Shown one piece after another: positions 1-9,340 of a stretch of DNA of 64,000 nt. The stretch lies in assembly GCA_963575745.1 (NCBI GenBank), contig CAUYUJ010017884.1:111752-175751 (forward strand), read 5' to 3'. The stretch's first letter is position 1. Each line of letters starts with the position of its first letter. The notes below the pieces were generated by a model, which worked only from the letters and a program-made list of their open reading frames with translations, ran no database searches and was not told the DNA's origin. The DNA comes from Prorocentrum cordatum (lineage: Eukaryota > Sar > Dinophyceae > Prorocentrales > Prorocentraceae). The position numbers and the translations under genes are program-made.

Positions 1-59
1 TTCCCAGGAGGTTCACAGAGCACGCACGTGTACGCGCCGGTCGTTGAAAGTAGGTATTT

Positions 60-395
60 TTGGATTCCCAGATCCCAATCTACTTCAAGCGCCTTCCTAC
101 TTCAATAATCGGCACGCTTTTGCTGTGTCTTGTTATTCTCCGGGAGGACCTGGACCCAATCAACTTAATCCGCCTTCCTACTTTATGCTTTTACCTACTT
201 CTTCCGACCGACGTGTAACTCAGGGTAGGGCCGTTTTTTTGCATCCCTCACAACAGTTTCGTCAGGGGAGGAAGAAGGGTACCCCTACTGCTGCCTCTCG
301 CCTGCGCTTTCCCCTGTCTGTGCCTCGGAGGCCCTCGCCGCCACCGCTGGATCCGCCTCGACATTCTGGTCACGACGCACTCTGGGAGAGGTCCG
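60..395 (+). repeat. Dispersed repeat family A, copy 1
   Basis: About 335 bp that aligns by eye with 28195-28465. The shared blocks include cttcaagcgccttcctac, atccgccttcctacttyatg and tacttcttccgaccgacgtg. It is open in one frame but has no recognisable protein motif, so it is read as a noncoding dispersed repeat. Confidence 0.7.
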
Positions 396-411
396 CGGAG
401 TAGCAGCCGCG

Positions 412-585
412 GGTGTACAGAACCCCCACCCTGACACGTCGATTAGTGAGTTGTCCGTTTTCGGTTCTCGAGATGCCGCCGCGGCCGTCATTTTCCAGGC
501 CTGCGCCCGCCAGGATTGGGCCTGAGGTCGTTTTCACCAAACCACGTTTTACTAGAGGGGATTCTGTCCATCCCCGAAGCAGTAT
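412..585 (+). repeat. Dispersed repeat family B, copy 1
   Basis: One of three copies (also 1700-1880 and 8960-9130). Shared blocks include the cctgncacgtcgatyagyg segment, a ccgttytcggttc segment and a tcgttttc-to-ctgtccatccccga tail. No terminal inverted repeat or target duplication was found. Function unknown. Confidence 0.7.
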
Positions 586-599
586 CGGTACCTTGTGGC

Positions 600-797
600 T
601 TCCCATTTCGCCCCCCCCCCCCCCCGCCCCCCTTCAGAAAGAGGCAGCCCAGTTCAGGCGATCGCAAGCATGGATCAGGGGGGCGTGGGGCACCTTGTGA
701 CTTCCCCACTTCGCCCCCCGCCCCCCCCCGCCCCCCCTTCAGAAAGAGGCAGCCCAGTTCAGGCGATCGCAAGCACGGATCAAGGGGGCGTGGACTG
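600..797 (+). repeat. Two-copy tandem duplication, period about 108 bp
   Basis: The stretch from cttcagaaagaggcagccc through the gatcgcaagcayggatca block occurs at about 630-690 and again at about 738-797. Each copy is preceded by a C-rich run. No gene is seen here or in the following 180 bp. Confidence 0.7.
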
Positions 798-975
798 GCG
801 ACGGGCCCCGTCTCCATGGGAAGTCGCGGACTTCCGCCGCCGCAGGAGGGAGAGGCGGCACCGGCCGCACCTTGGGGAGGGCAGCTCCCCGGATCCATGG
901 ATTTTTGGCGACCTCGCGCCAGATCCACGGATCGCCAATCCATGTTTGCGCGCCCCCGACCAGTGCCCGGGGATG

Positions 976-1160
976 CTCCTTCTCAGGAGGGGAAAAGACA
1001 CACAGACACAAGGAGTCGTCGATTTCCCAAGAAAGTATGGAGAAACATGGGCAGTGGGGGGGGAAGACAGAAACCCAGGAAAGACGGGAACATATGGGGG
1101 ATCACTTGATTTTGGTGTACTTCTTTGTGTGTCCTTGGGCCCCTTGACCCTGGAGAGGCC
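976..1160 (+). repeat. Dispersed repeat family D, copy 1
   Basis: Begins near aggaggggaaaagacacaca, passes through an agtgggggggaagacaga core and ends in a ctttgtgtgtccttgggccc tail. Other copies lie at 1528-1700, 2347-2500, 2960-3125 and 18048-18400. The tail (1117-1160) is duplicated at 1362-1405, bracketing a family C fragment. Confidence 0.75.
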
Positions 1161-1218
1161 ACCGGCTTCGGCCCCGCTGCTGGGCGCTCTCCTTGATGCA
1201 CGGCCATGGCTTCGATTG

Positions 1219-1360
1219 AGTCGGGCCTGTCCCTCTACAGGGGGAATATTCAAGCATAGTCATAAAAATAGTCTGGGCACTATTTTTGGATATTTTTTGA
1301 CCACTTCAGAGTCAAAAAATAGCCTGGGGGCTGTTTTTGGGTATTTTTTGACTTTATTTG
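1219..1360 (+). mobile_element. Family C inverted-repeat element, one-ended copy
   Basis: Starts agtcgggcctgtccctctac followed by aggggg and the AT-rich interior with repeated aatagtc motifs typical of the family (complete copies at 9184-9340 and 62515-62626). The opposite terminus is missing. Confidence 0.65.
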
Positions 1361-1527
1361 TGTGTACTTCTTTGTGTGTCCTTGGGCCCCTTGACCCCGG
1401 AGAGGCGGGAGGGCGCTGCCCCTCCCCGCCCGACCCTTCTCTCCCCTCGCGCGAGGGCCCCCAGACTCCCCGGCGGCCCCCGGGGACCCCGGGCGCCCTC
1501 GAGTCTTCCATCGAAGGGTGGCATTTC

Positions 1528-1700
1528 TCAGGAGGGGAAAAAACACACAGACACAATTCATCGCCGATTCTCAGGAAAATATACGCAGAAATATGGGAAG
1601 TGGGGGGGAAGACAAAACCAAGAAAATATGGGAAAACATGGGGAATCAGTTTATTTGTATGTATTTATTTGTGTGTCCCAGGGTCCCTTCAATTTTTCGG
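1528..1700 (+). repeat. Dispersed repeat family D, copy 2
   Basis: Same order of blocks as 976-1160: caggaggggaaaaaacacac, gaagtgggggggaagac, then ttatttgtgtgtcccagggt. It runs directly into family B copy 2, so the two families form a composite here. Confidence 0.75.
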
Positions 1701-1880
1701 GGGTGGACAGACCTCCTACCCTGCCACGTCGATCAGCGAATCGGCCGTTCTCGGTTCGCGAGAGGGCGTCGCGGCCATCCTTTCTGCGGGTCCAGGTCCG
1801 TCGGTTTCGGTCCCAGACCATTTTCACTAAGGGGACGTTTGTTAAAGGGAGGGTTGTCCACCGCCGAATTTTGATGGGTC
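1700..1880 (+). repeat. Dispersed repeat family B, copy 2
   Basis: Aligns with 412-585 and 8960-9130 over cctgccacgtcgatcagcga, the ccgttctcggttcgcgag segment and the tttcactaaggggacgtttg segment. No coding signal. Confidence 0.7.
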
Positions 1881-1891
1881 CCACCCAGAGA

Positions 1892-1893
1892 TC

Positions 1894-1950
<57 letters not shown>

Positions 1951-1960
1951 TATATATATA
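1892..1960 (+). repeat. Poly(T) run followed by (TA)n
   Basis: About 55 consecutive T residues followed by a short TA dinucleotide run. This could be the poly(A) tail of a minus-strand retroposed transcript or an expanded homopolymer. No matching transcript body was identified next to it. Confidence 0.8.
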
Positions 1961-2130
1961 TATTATTTAATATCTTTTCAATCTATATATAAGCATATTA
2001 TTATCATTAGTATTATTATTATTATTTTCATTATTATTATTTAAAGAATGAAGAAATAACAAAAATCATAATAATTATTATTATTACTATTATTATTATT
2101 ATTATTATTATTATTTTTATTACTATATAT
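1961..2130. repeat. AT-rich (ATT)n tract
   Basis: Imperfect ATT triplets with interspersed ATC, an AT-rich island in otherwise GC-rich DNA. No gene. Confidence 0.75.
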
Positions 2131-2162
2131 ATGCATACAAAAATAAATATAATGCGGGGTTC

Positions 2163-2345
2163 CCAAGAGTGCCGACCCTTCCCCAATGGCGGGTTTCCCA
2201 TCCTGAGTCGTTTTTTGACGGGCCCGGGGCCTGGCGAGGTCTTCCAGAAGCCGAAAAGGGTGAAACAACCTCCGTCTTGCTTTTTTCCATGCGTTGGATC
2301 TCTGGGAAACTGCAGCGTCGGGGATCTCTGGGAACGCCTAGAATC
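2163..2345 (+). repeat. Family F, right half
   Basis: Matches the right arm of the fold-back element at 8067-8421: a ccttccccaatggcggg block, catcctgagtcgttttttga, then a cctccgtctt block and gcgttggatctctggg. Confidence 0.6.
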
Positions 2346-2346
2346 A

Positions 2347-2500
2347 GGAGAGAAAGACACACACAGACACAATGAATCGTCGATTCCCAGGACAACATGG
2401 GAAGTGGGGGGGAAGGCGAAAACCCAGAAAAGAGGGGACCATGTGAGGAATCCTAGGCTTTGTGCTTGTTGATTTGCGTATCCCTGGGCCTCTTTGATGG
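2347..2500 (+). repeat. Dispersed repeat family D, copy 3
   Basis: Contains caggagagaaagacacacac, the aagtgggggggaaggcga core and the gcgtatccctgggcctc tail in the same order as the other D copies. Confidence 0.7.
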
Positions 2501-2554
2501 ACCCTGAGATCCGACATAGCGGAGTAACTGCATCATCTTGAGAAATCACGACTG

Positions 2555-2676
2555 GAGCCGCGGACACCATTTGGTTCGCCATTCTTCGAGCCGGATCGAT
2601 TGCGCCATTCTTCGAGCCGGATCGATTTGTGAGGGCTCCAGGGCCCGAAACGGGGCGAAAACGCTCGGCTCGAAGA
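2555..2676 (+). repeat. Family E short palindromic repeat
   Basis: attcttcgagccggatcgat occurs twice in tandem (about 2581 and 2609), and the unit closes with ctcggctcgaagaa, the inverted form of ttcttcgagccgg. Related sequences lie at 19740-19803 and, inverted, at 28064-28128. 2677-2955 holds no gene that I can support. Confidence 0.55.
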
Positions 2677-2959
2677 AAGGTGAGACGCCAGGATCTCAGG
2701 GGAAGCTTCGAATGGCGGCCTTTTGGGCCCCACCCAGGCGGGCCTCCGGTGCTTCTCGGGCTGGACGAAAGGGGGGGATTGGGAAAGGGGGGGTTACGCA
2801 ATTTGCTGCACGCAGCTGGTTTCGGCCCCACCGAGGGGCCCACTTCTCGATACATGGCCGCCTCCAGCGCCGGGAGGCGCCAGGAAAATCGGCTACGTGA
2901 GCTGATTCTCAAACCCCCCTTTGCTATCCCCCCCTTTCGCCAGGCCCGAGAAACACAGA

Positions 2960-3125
2960 CTCAGGAGGAGAAAAAACACACGGACACAATCCATCGTCGA
3001 TTCCCAGAACAAATAGGGGACAAAATATGGGAAGTGGGGGGGAAGACAGAAACCGAGAAAACATAGGAAAACCTGGGGAGGCCTGTTGCTTGTGTCTATT
3101 TCTTTGTGTGCCCCAGGGCCCCTCT
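2960..3125 (+). repeat. Dispersed repeat family D, copy 4
   Basis: Contains aggaggagaaaaaacacacg, the gaagtgggggggaagacaga core and the tttgtgtgccccagggcccc tail. The following 3130-3285 is GC-rich without a recognised feature. Confidence 0.7.
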
Positions 3126-3333
3126 ACGACTGGTGCACCCGAGGCAGAGACTCCCCCTTGTGCCCGGCCCGTGCCCTCCGGCCGGCGGAGGCGCTCGCCG
3201 CGGCGGCAGCGCGCGCGCTCGCGCTCGCGCTCCGCGAGGAGGTGGGCGGCGCCGGGGTCGCGGGCCAGTGCGCCGGCCGCTCGGGCGGGGCAAACATACG
3301 CCGATGGAGTGGGGGATCGATTCTCTGGGCTCA

Positions 3334-3476
3334 GGTCGGGCCTGTCCCTCTACAGGGGGAGTATACAAAAATAAGCAAAAAATAGTCGGGGGTCTATTTT
3401 TATACAATTTTTGATTTTTTTTAGGTTTTTTTTTTTGGGGGGGGGGGTATTTGAAATGTTTCGTCCAAAACATCGG
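3334..3476 (+). mobile_element. Family C inverted-repeat element, interrupted copy
   Basis: Begins ggtcgggcctgtccctctac. Its distal motif ttcgtccaaaac is present at about 3460-3472, but the terminal inverted repeat is absent. A family H element starts at the point where the family C terminus would be. Confidence 0.55.
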
Positions 3477-3479
3477 GCG

Positions 3480-3632
3480 AAGAGAACTATACACATGCAC
3501 CGATCCTGGCAAGGCAAATCCTTTGCCCCAGGATCTTGCATATACCTTCCTGGCCAAGGTAGGAGGCGTATGCACCAATCCTGGGCTCAGGGTGGGCCTG
3601 GCCAGAATCGGTGCATGTGCATAGTTCTCTTT
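3480..3632. mobile_element. Family H inverted-repeat element, copy 1
   Basis: Terminal inverted repeat of about 35 bp with few mismatches: left aagagaactatacacatgca, right end the inverse of aaagagaactatgcacatgc. A second copy of about the same length lies at 62154-62308. No coding capacity, so it is MITE-like. Confidence 0.75.
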
Positions 3633-3740
3633 CCTCTATTATAAACATACGCCGATCGAGTAGGGGATCGATTCTCTAGGCTTGCGCCACACCCGCCGAC
3701 CCCTTCAAATTTTCTGGACTGGAGGTGTTTTGGGCATTGC

Positions 3741-4430
3741 TTACTCCCTGGAGATGGATTCCGCACTGGCGCTACACCAAGCGAAGTTTCGGGAATAAGG
3801 AAGTGGAAGGAGAGCAAAAAGGAAGGGCGACGATCCTGGGCGGGTGCCAGCAGCCTCGTCAGGGCCAGCGCCTCCTCCCCCAGGCGGCCGTGGTCCTCCA
3901 CCACGAAGGGCACCACAGCCACCCCGGGGTAGCGGGCCCGCTTGCGCCGCGCCGCGGCCGCCGCTGCTGCGCCGTCCCGCCGCGCCGAGCCGAGCGCGAG
4001 CGCGTCTTGTGAGCGCGCTCACCACGGTCAGGTCGACCATGAGTGGCTCAGCTAGGCCCGGGGCGTGGACGACGAGGTCCATCCGCGCCTCCGGGCTCGC
4101 CGGCGCGGCGTGCGGGAGGAGGACTTCTCGGTGTACGGTACACCCTTGTTCCTCGCACCACTCCGCGAGCGCCGCGCAGCCCGCGTCGTGGCGGCAGACC
4201 AGCCATCCGCCCACCTTGCAGCCGCGGGCGTGCCGCCCCTTGGGGTCCAGTGGCGCGCCGCAGACTCTGCCTTTGGGGTGCCGGTGCTGGCAGAGCCTCG
4301 GCGGCCGTGGCCCTGCTGCGCCTGCCGCGGGCGCGGGGGCCGTGCAGCCAGGCAGGTCGAGGTTGAGTCGGCACCGCAGCGCAATATCCAACTGCGCGTT
4401 GGTCAGCTGGTGGCAGGGCCGCGTCGGCAC
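3741..4430 (-). pseudogene. LINE-1 restriction-like endonuclease (RLE) segment
   Basis: Translated on the minus strand it shows CQHRHPKGRVCGAPLDPKGR followed by HARGC, a Cys-x8-Cys-x7-His-x4-Cys zinc motif (about 4300-4225). About 60 residues later come RMDLVVHAPGL and MVDLTVV, the acidic PD-(D/E)xK-like core of R2/CRE-type endonucleases (about 4085-4020). In the known family this domain nicks the target DNA. Upstream in the same frame is QLTNAQLDIALRCRL. The opening codon is GTG and is not a real start. The reading frame differs from the RT segment, so the protein is broken. Confidence 0.7.
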
Positions 4431-4567
4431 CTGCAGGAGTGCGCTCGCTCCCGGGCCTCCCGCGGAGCGCAGGGCGGCCGCCGCCGAGGGGTCCGCGGCC
4501 GCTTCGTCGGCGGCGAGGCGGGCAGCCGCAGCGATGGAGGCCGTAGCCAGGGTGTGCTGCGTAGGTG

Positions 4568-5900
4568 CTAGTGCCTCGTCCCACGTGGGCGGTGTCGTTC
4601 CCTAGCGCGGCCCGGAGCGTCGCCGTGGCCGCAGGCAGGGCGCGGCGCGCCCAGGGGGTCAGCGCTGCTAGGGCGGCGGCGCTGTCCATGCCGAGCCGCC
4701 GCAGGCAGTGCGGCTGGCAGAGGTGCCAGGAGGCTGCGCTCGCCGCGGGGGCCGCGAGCTCCGCGCTCTGCAGTCCGTAGCCTCCGGCGGCGCCGGCAAG
4801 AAAGAGCTTCCTGCGCGTGGCGTCGTCCAGCGGGTCGCCCAGGCGTGCGCGTACTCCGCGGCCAGCGCCCCGTCCAGAGCCCGCGCCTCCAGAGCCCGTC
4901 CGCGTGCGCAGGATCGAGTGTGAGCGCCACGTGCTTGTCCAGGCCCGCCGCGTAGAGAGTGCGCAGCCTCTGGTAGAGCCTCCCGCGGGCTGTCTGCAGC
5001 GCCGACACCTCGGGGCTGCCCTCGGCGAGGAGGCTCCCTTGCGCCGCCGCAGCGGCGGGGGTCGCTGGGACCGTCGGCGGCGCGCCGTGGCGGAGTACCA
5101 GGGCCCGGGGTTCTAGCTCGCGCCGCCCAGGGAGCGCCGCCACGTCGACCTCCCGGCCTGGGCTCAGCTTGGTCTTGGCCGGGTTGCCGCGGAGGCCTAC
5201 CGCGGCGCAGGCGCGCGCGAAGGCTCCCTCGGCGGCGGGGGCTTTGGAGGGATCACGCATGACGTCGAGGTCATCTTGGTAGCAGTACCCCCTCGCCGGT
5301 TCCGCCGCGGTGGTTGCTGCCTGCTCCACGGCGCCAGCCACCCCGTGGTAGCGCAGATGGAACACCTGGTTGGTGATGGCGTCTCCCTGGTCCCCGCCAC
5401 GCTCCTTCGGGAGTCGGGTCCGCGTGCCGTCGCGCGCCACGTGCACGTGTGTGGCAGCCGTGCACAGGCCCAGGCGCGCCCAAGGCAGCAGGTCCGGGAC
5501 CAGGGCGGACACCGCTGTCGCCGCGGGCCTCCCAGTCAAACTCGTTGTGGGCGTTACTCACGTCCAGGCTGACCTTGCAGCAGCGCGGCCGGCAGTCGAG
5601 GTCGAGCAGAGCTGCCTTGTGCATGCGTTCTGCCCCCCGGGCGCTCCCCACTGAGTACTCGTACTGCCCCAGCGCCGCGGCCGCCCTGCCAGTGAACATC
5701 CGGCCGACGGCCTTCTTCGAGGCGGCGCACCGGTGGACGTTACCCAGCGCAAGGGGTCGCATCTTTTTTTCTTCCTCCCGGTCGCCCGCCGGGATCCGTG
5801 CTGACAGCCAGGGCCCGTGCACCTCTCCAGGGACCCGACCGAGCTGCAGCCGCAGGACCACTTGCTGGAAACTCTCCCAGGCCGCCGCGTGACGAGGCAT
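4568..5900 (-). pseudogene. LINE-1 reverse transcriptase segment, frameshifted
   Basis: One frame (5900 to about 5520) gives MRPLALGNVHRCAASKKAVG, then VSLDVSNAHNEFDWE, which matches RT palm motif A with the first catalytic Asp (about 5575-5530). A second frame (5539 to 4568) gives GDQGDAITNQVFHLRYHGV (motif B-like) and GYCYQDDLDVM (motif C; catalytic DD at about 5275-5265), then NPAKTKLSPGREVDV as palm-to-thumb sequence. The motifs are collinear and correctly spaced but lie in two frames, so one frameshift near 5530 separates motifs A and B. Activity is not expected. Confidence 0.75.
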
Positions 5901-6157
5901 CCACGTCCAGTGCTCGTTCCTCGTGCCGCCTGGCCCGGCCCCCCCGCGGCGCGTGGGTGTAAGCCTTCCGGAGTTCGTCCAAAAAACGGTCCACGTCCTC
6001 CTCCTCCTCCGGGTCCGCCGCCATCAGGGCGGGCTGCGAGGGCGCCCGCGGCAAAAGGCTGGGGAGGCACCGCTGGGCCTTGCTGTCGGAGGCCATCTGG
6101 GTCCGCCCGTCCACGACTCTGAGGGCCTCCCGGATGTCTTCCTCCGCCAAAGCCTCG

Positions 6158-7090
6158 TTAATGCTCTGGATGTCCCGGGCCAGCTGCTGTGCCTCGGACG
6201 GCGCCGCGGCTCCGAGCTCTCCCGGTGGGACCTCGGACTCGGACGTCCCAGCAGCCTTCCCACGCCAGCTGGATGCGCCTCGCCAGGGTCCGGGCCAGTG
6301 TTTCGCCCCTCTGGCCCCGCGCCCCTCCTCGATGCTTGCGGGCAGCGGCGAAGAGCAGGCGGTCCGAGAAGAGAATCGCCTTCAGGAGCCGCGTCTGCTC
6401 CTGCTCCGTGGTGGCCGCGAGCATGGCGTCGCACAGGACCTTACGCAGGTCTGCCACCGCGCACTGGATGGCCTGAGGAACCACGCGGACAGTGCGCACC
6501 GGGTCGTGCAGGCGGTCCCACGGCAACAAATCCCAGAACTCCATGCGCTGCAACTCCCCGTACTGAACCTCATCCTCCCTCCTCGGTTCATGCCTCTTCC
6601 TTTGTTCTTCTGCTCTTCCCGCAGCTGCCTCCGGAGCAGATCTGGCCAGGGACCCGGCAGCAGTTGCGGCATCGCCAGCGGCAGCCTCGAAAGCAGCCTG
6701 CGCCTCTGCCTGCTTTTCCGGGCGCAGGTGGCGCCATCCAGTGAGCTGCTCGACCAGGCCGCACTGGGACGCAGCGCACCCAATGTGGTGCACGCGAGCG
6801 CCCTGCCGTCCCCGGCGGACGCGCGGCGCCCAGGCTGGGATCTCCTCCAGGCAGCTTGCACACATCGAAAGGGTGCGCGAAAAGGGGGCAGAGATGACCC
6901 ACGCTCCACCTCCTGGCGTGGTTCCATCGTCACCCTCGTCTGGCGGGCGCTGCCGCCGGCGCCCTGGCGCCTCCACCGCAGCCGCCGGCGCAGCGCTTGG
7001 GTCCGCTTCAGCCTCGGTCCCCACCCCTGCCGCTGGTGCAGCGCCAGGGGCGTCGCCGCTGGTGCGTCGCCGGGGTCCATCTCCATGGTG
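6158..7090 (-). pseudogene. LINE-1 N-terminal zinc-finger segment
   Basis: The minus-strand frame contains MCASCLEEIPAWAPRVRRGR followed by QGARVHHIGCAASQCGL, a Cys-x2-Cys ... His-x3-Cys arrangement (about 6865-6776). It continues through an Ala/Glu-rich, probably helical stretch (KQAEAQAAFEAAAGDAATAA) to DLLPWDRLHDPVR. Zn-binding N-terminal domains of RLE-class retrotransposons bind nucleic acid; that role is inferred here. Codons upstream of about 7090 read through a CTC microsatellite as poly-Glu and are probably not coding. A linking segment in another frame lies at 5740-6150 (begins MAEEDIREALRVVDG). Confidence 0.5.
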
Positions 7091-7241
7091 TAGGTGTGCC
7101 TGCAGTGCCGCCGCCGCCGCCCAGAGCAGCAGCGCAGGGGCCCGGGCGATGGCACGGCGAGAGGGGAAAGGCGGGAGGGTGAAAGGGGGAATGCAGGGGA
7201 CGAGGAGGGAGGGCCCGGCTGGGCAACGGCTGCGCGCGATT

Positions 7242-7326
7242 CGAGTCCTCCTCCTCCTCCTCCTTCTCCTCCTCCTCCTCCTCCTCCTCTCCTCCTCCTC
7301 CTCCTCCTCCCTCCTCCTACTCCTCC
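7242..7326. repeat. (CTC)n microsatellite
   Basis: About 80 bp of CTC/CCT triplets with a few interruptions. Confidence 0.9.
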
Positions 7327-7430
7327 TGGGCCTCCAGGGTGGGGGGAAAGCCTCGCTGCCACGGCCAGTCCTTCGCCTATGCCAGACGAGCACCGCGCCC
7401 CGGGAGAGTTCTCCTGGGAGCAGCGCACCC

Positions 7431-7773
7431 TGAGGTCCGGCGTCGCGAAGGACTCCCGTGGATCGGATGCCGTGATTTTCCAGCAGTGGTGAAGCGCCCT
7501 GGCTCGCCTATAGCCCTACCAAACAATGTTCTGAGAACCTTTTGTGGCTCCCACGAAATCATCTTAGAACATTTCTGGCGGAGTCTGTCTTGTTTAAGCA
7601 CATCGGGGTTGTGTTCTAAGAACATCGTTTTGGTTCTTTGAACATTTTGGGGTTCTAAGAACATTTCGTGGTAGGACTATAGGAGTGCCGGGACGGTCGG
7701 TTCCTGTCAATCTGGGGGGCAGCGGCACCCCGAGGTCCGGCGTCGCGAAGGACTCCCGGGGATCGGATGCCGT
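7431..7773 (+). repeat. 45-bp direct repeat flanking family I
   Basis: The block ggtccggcgtcgcgaaggac followed by tcccgnggatcggatgccgtga occurs at about 7434-7475 and 7732-7773, on either side of the family I element. Confidence 0.7.
7497..7693. mobile_element. Family I inverted-repeat element
   Basis: Ends are inverted relative to each other over about 40 bp with mismatches: left ccctggctcgcctatagccc then taccaaacaatgtt; right, inverted, ccggcactcctatagtccta then ccacgaaatgtt. The interior carries repeats of gttctaagaac. A left-end copy is at 37407-37560. No target duplication seen. Confidence 0.65.
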
Positions 7774-8035
7774 GAGTTGTCGTGGCGCCAACATCGCAGA
7801 GCGGATTTCGTCCGGAAGACGAGAGGATGGGCCTGGAGTGTCCCCTGGAGAATGTCTTTCCGGATTTCGAGGTCAAGTTCGCGCGGATTTTTTTTCGGGG
7901 GGGCCAGGAATGAAGACCAACAGTAATCCACGCGAAATTCGCTTCGTTTTTCGCTCGCCGCTTCGGGAAAAATTCCACGCAGAAGTCTACGCAGCAGTCC
8001 GCTGCAGCACGTCTGCAAGGCCAGTGCAGTGAGAT
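7774..8035 (+). repeat. Family G core, copy 1
   Basis: Aligns with 11578-11827: tggcgccaacatcgcagagc, ggatttcgaggtcaagttcg, a ccaggaatgaaga block, ttcgctcgccgyttcggg and ggtcggtgcagtgag-like ends. The terminal inverted repeats present at 11461-11860 are absent here. Confidence 0.65.
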
Positions 8036-8066
8036 TTGTTCAATCGCCAGACCCCCTCGCGTTGTG

Positions 8067-8421
8067 AACAAGATTGCGACGGGAGGTTTTTGGCTGGGTT
8101 CGGCCTCCGGGGGCCCCTGCCGGGCACCCAGACCGTCAAAAAACGACTCGGGACGAAAAACCGGTCTTGGGGAAGGCGTCCAGATTTCTGCTGAGAGTCG
8201 ACGCGCTGTGCAAAGATCACGACGTCGGGGTCTGGGTACCCAGAGATCCGACGTCGTGATTTTTTCAATACGGGGTCACGGGCATTCTCGACTCTTTCCC
8301 CAGGGCCAGTTTTCCATCCCGAGTCGTTTTTTGACGGTCCGGGGCCCGGCGAGGGCCTCCATGGGCCGAAAGCGGCCAGCAACCTCCGTCTTGATTTTTC
8401 AATGCGTAGGATCTCTGGGAG
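8067..8421. mobile_element. Family F fold-back element
   Basis: The two arms are inverted over roughly 130 bp with mismatches. The left arm holds accgtcaaaaaacgactcgg then gacgaaaaaccggtcttggg; the right arm inverted holds accgtcaaaaaacgactcgg then gatggaaaactggccctggg. The centre (8215-8262) is itself a near-perfect hairpin around gtctgggtacccaga. Half copies lie at 2163-2345 and 10236-10430. Confidence 0.7.
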
Positions 8422-8435
8422 CGGAGCTGGGTTTA

Positions 8436-8595
8436 AGTCGGGCTTGTCCCTCTACAGGGGGAATACTCAAGAATAGTCAAACAATAGTCAGGGGACTATT
8501 TTTGGAATACCTGTGGGCATCTTTTGGGTATGTCTTGAGTAGACCATGTTTTGAATACTTTTGGGCATCTCTTGAGTATGTTTGAGCATTGTTCC
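8436..8595 (+). mobile_element. Family C inverted-repeat element, one-ended copy
   Basis: Begins agtcgggcttgtccctctac after ttta. The interior has tttttgggcatcttttgag-type repeats. The distal inverted repeat is lost. 8600-8955 shows no gene or recognised repeat apart from short G/C runs. Confidence 0.65.
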
Positions 8596-8959
8596 TTTTC
8601 CGTCGAAAGTCGCCCTGCAGGGGGCGGGAGTCCCGACCCTGTTCCCCCGTGGCCGGCTCTTCGCCCGGAGGCGCTTCCTGGACGGGTGCGGGGTCGGGCG
8701 GGGGCCTCGAGAGGCCGAGGAGGGCGAGGAATTGCCGTCTCGATTTTGTTCGGGAGTGCGGGGCACCGTACGTGCACTGCCAGGGGCGGCGGCCCGTCCT
8801 CCCATCTTACCATCATAGGGGGATGCGAAGTCCCTGTGGGCACGAGCGGGCATCATAGCCGGCTCAACATCAAAACAGGCATCATAGCCTCATCAATCTA
8901 GATTGATCCACTCACGGATCCACTGCAATTGATTTTCATTGAATTCATTCCATCCGTAG

Positions 8960-9130
8960 CATGCTCTCTCCTACCCTGTCACGTCGATTAGTGGATTGTC
9001 CGTTTTCGGTTCTCGGGAGGGCGCCGCGGCCGTTATTTTCCAGGCTTGCGCCCGCCAGGTTTGGGCCTCGGGTCGTTTTCGCCGAGCCACGTTTAACGAA
9101 AGGGGGGTCTGTCCATCCCCGATTTTTGGC
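8960..9130 (+). repeat. Dispersed repeat family B, copy 3
   Basis: Closest to copy 1: cctgtcacgtcgattagtgg, a ccgttttcggttctcgggag segment and gtctgtccatccccga. Confidence 0.7.
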
Positions 9131-9183
9131 ACGTCTTCAATGCGTTGGATCTCTGGGAACGTGCAGCGTCGTGGGGTAGCACG

Positions 9184-9340
9184 AAGTCGGGCGTGTCCCT
9201 CGACAGGAGGGGTACCCAAGAATTGTCAAAAGATAGCCTGGGGACATTTTTTTTTGGGGGGGGGCATCTTTTTGAGTATTTTTTGATGTTTTTTCATTTT
9301 TCGCCCAAAATCCCCGTGTAGGGGGACAGACCCGACTTAA
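9184..9340. mobile_element. Family C inverted-repeat element, complete, with 10-bp target duplication
   Basis: Left end agtcgggcgtgtccctcgac, right end the inverse of agtcgggtctgtccccctac. Immediate flanks are gggtagcacg at 9174-9183 and gggtagcacg at 9341-9350, a perfect 10-bp duplication. The length is about 157 bp, the interior is AT-rich and there is no ORF. A 9-11-bp duplication is usual for Mutator-like elements; that assignment is an inference. Confidence 0.8.

Larger units (their letters stand above)
3289..3681 (+). repeat. 40-bp direct repeat flanking an insertion complex
   Basis: The block from aaacatacgccgat to the ggggatcgattctct segment occurs at 3289-3328 and 3640-3681 with few differences. 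The DNA between the copies is a family C copy that itself contains a family H element. Confidence 0.6.
3741..7100 (-). mobile_element. LINE-1: decayed non-LTR retrotransposon with restriction-like endonuclease
   Basis: Read on the minus strand the order is zinc-finger segment (about 6860-6776), RT palm (about 5760-5260), thumb/connector (about 5200-4570), then a Cys-His zinc motif plus restriction-like endonuclease (about 4290-4020). This is the architecture of RLE-class non-LTR elements (R2/CRE group). The frame changes at least four times, so it is a relic. No poly(A) tail, target duplication or 5' boundary could be fixed. A CTC microsatellite lies just upstream of the zinc-finger segment. 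Confidence 0.75.
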
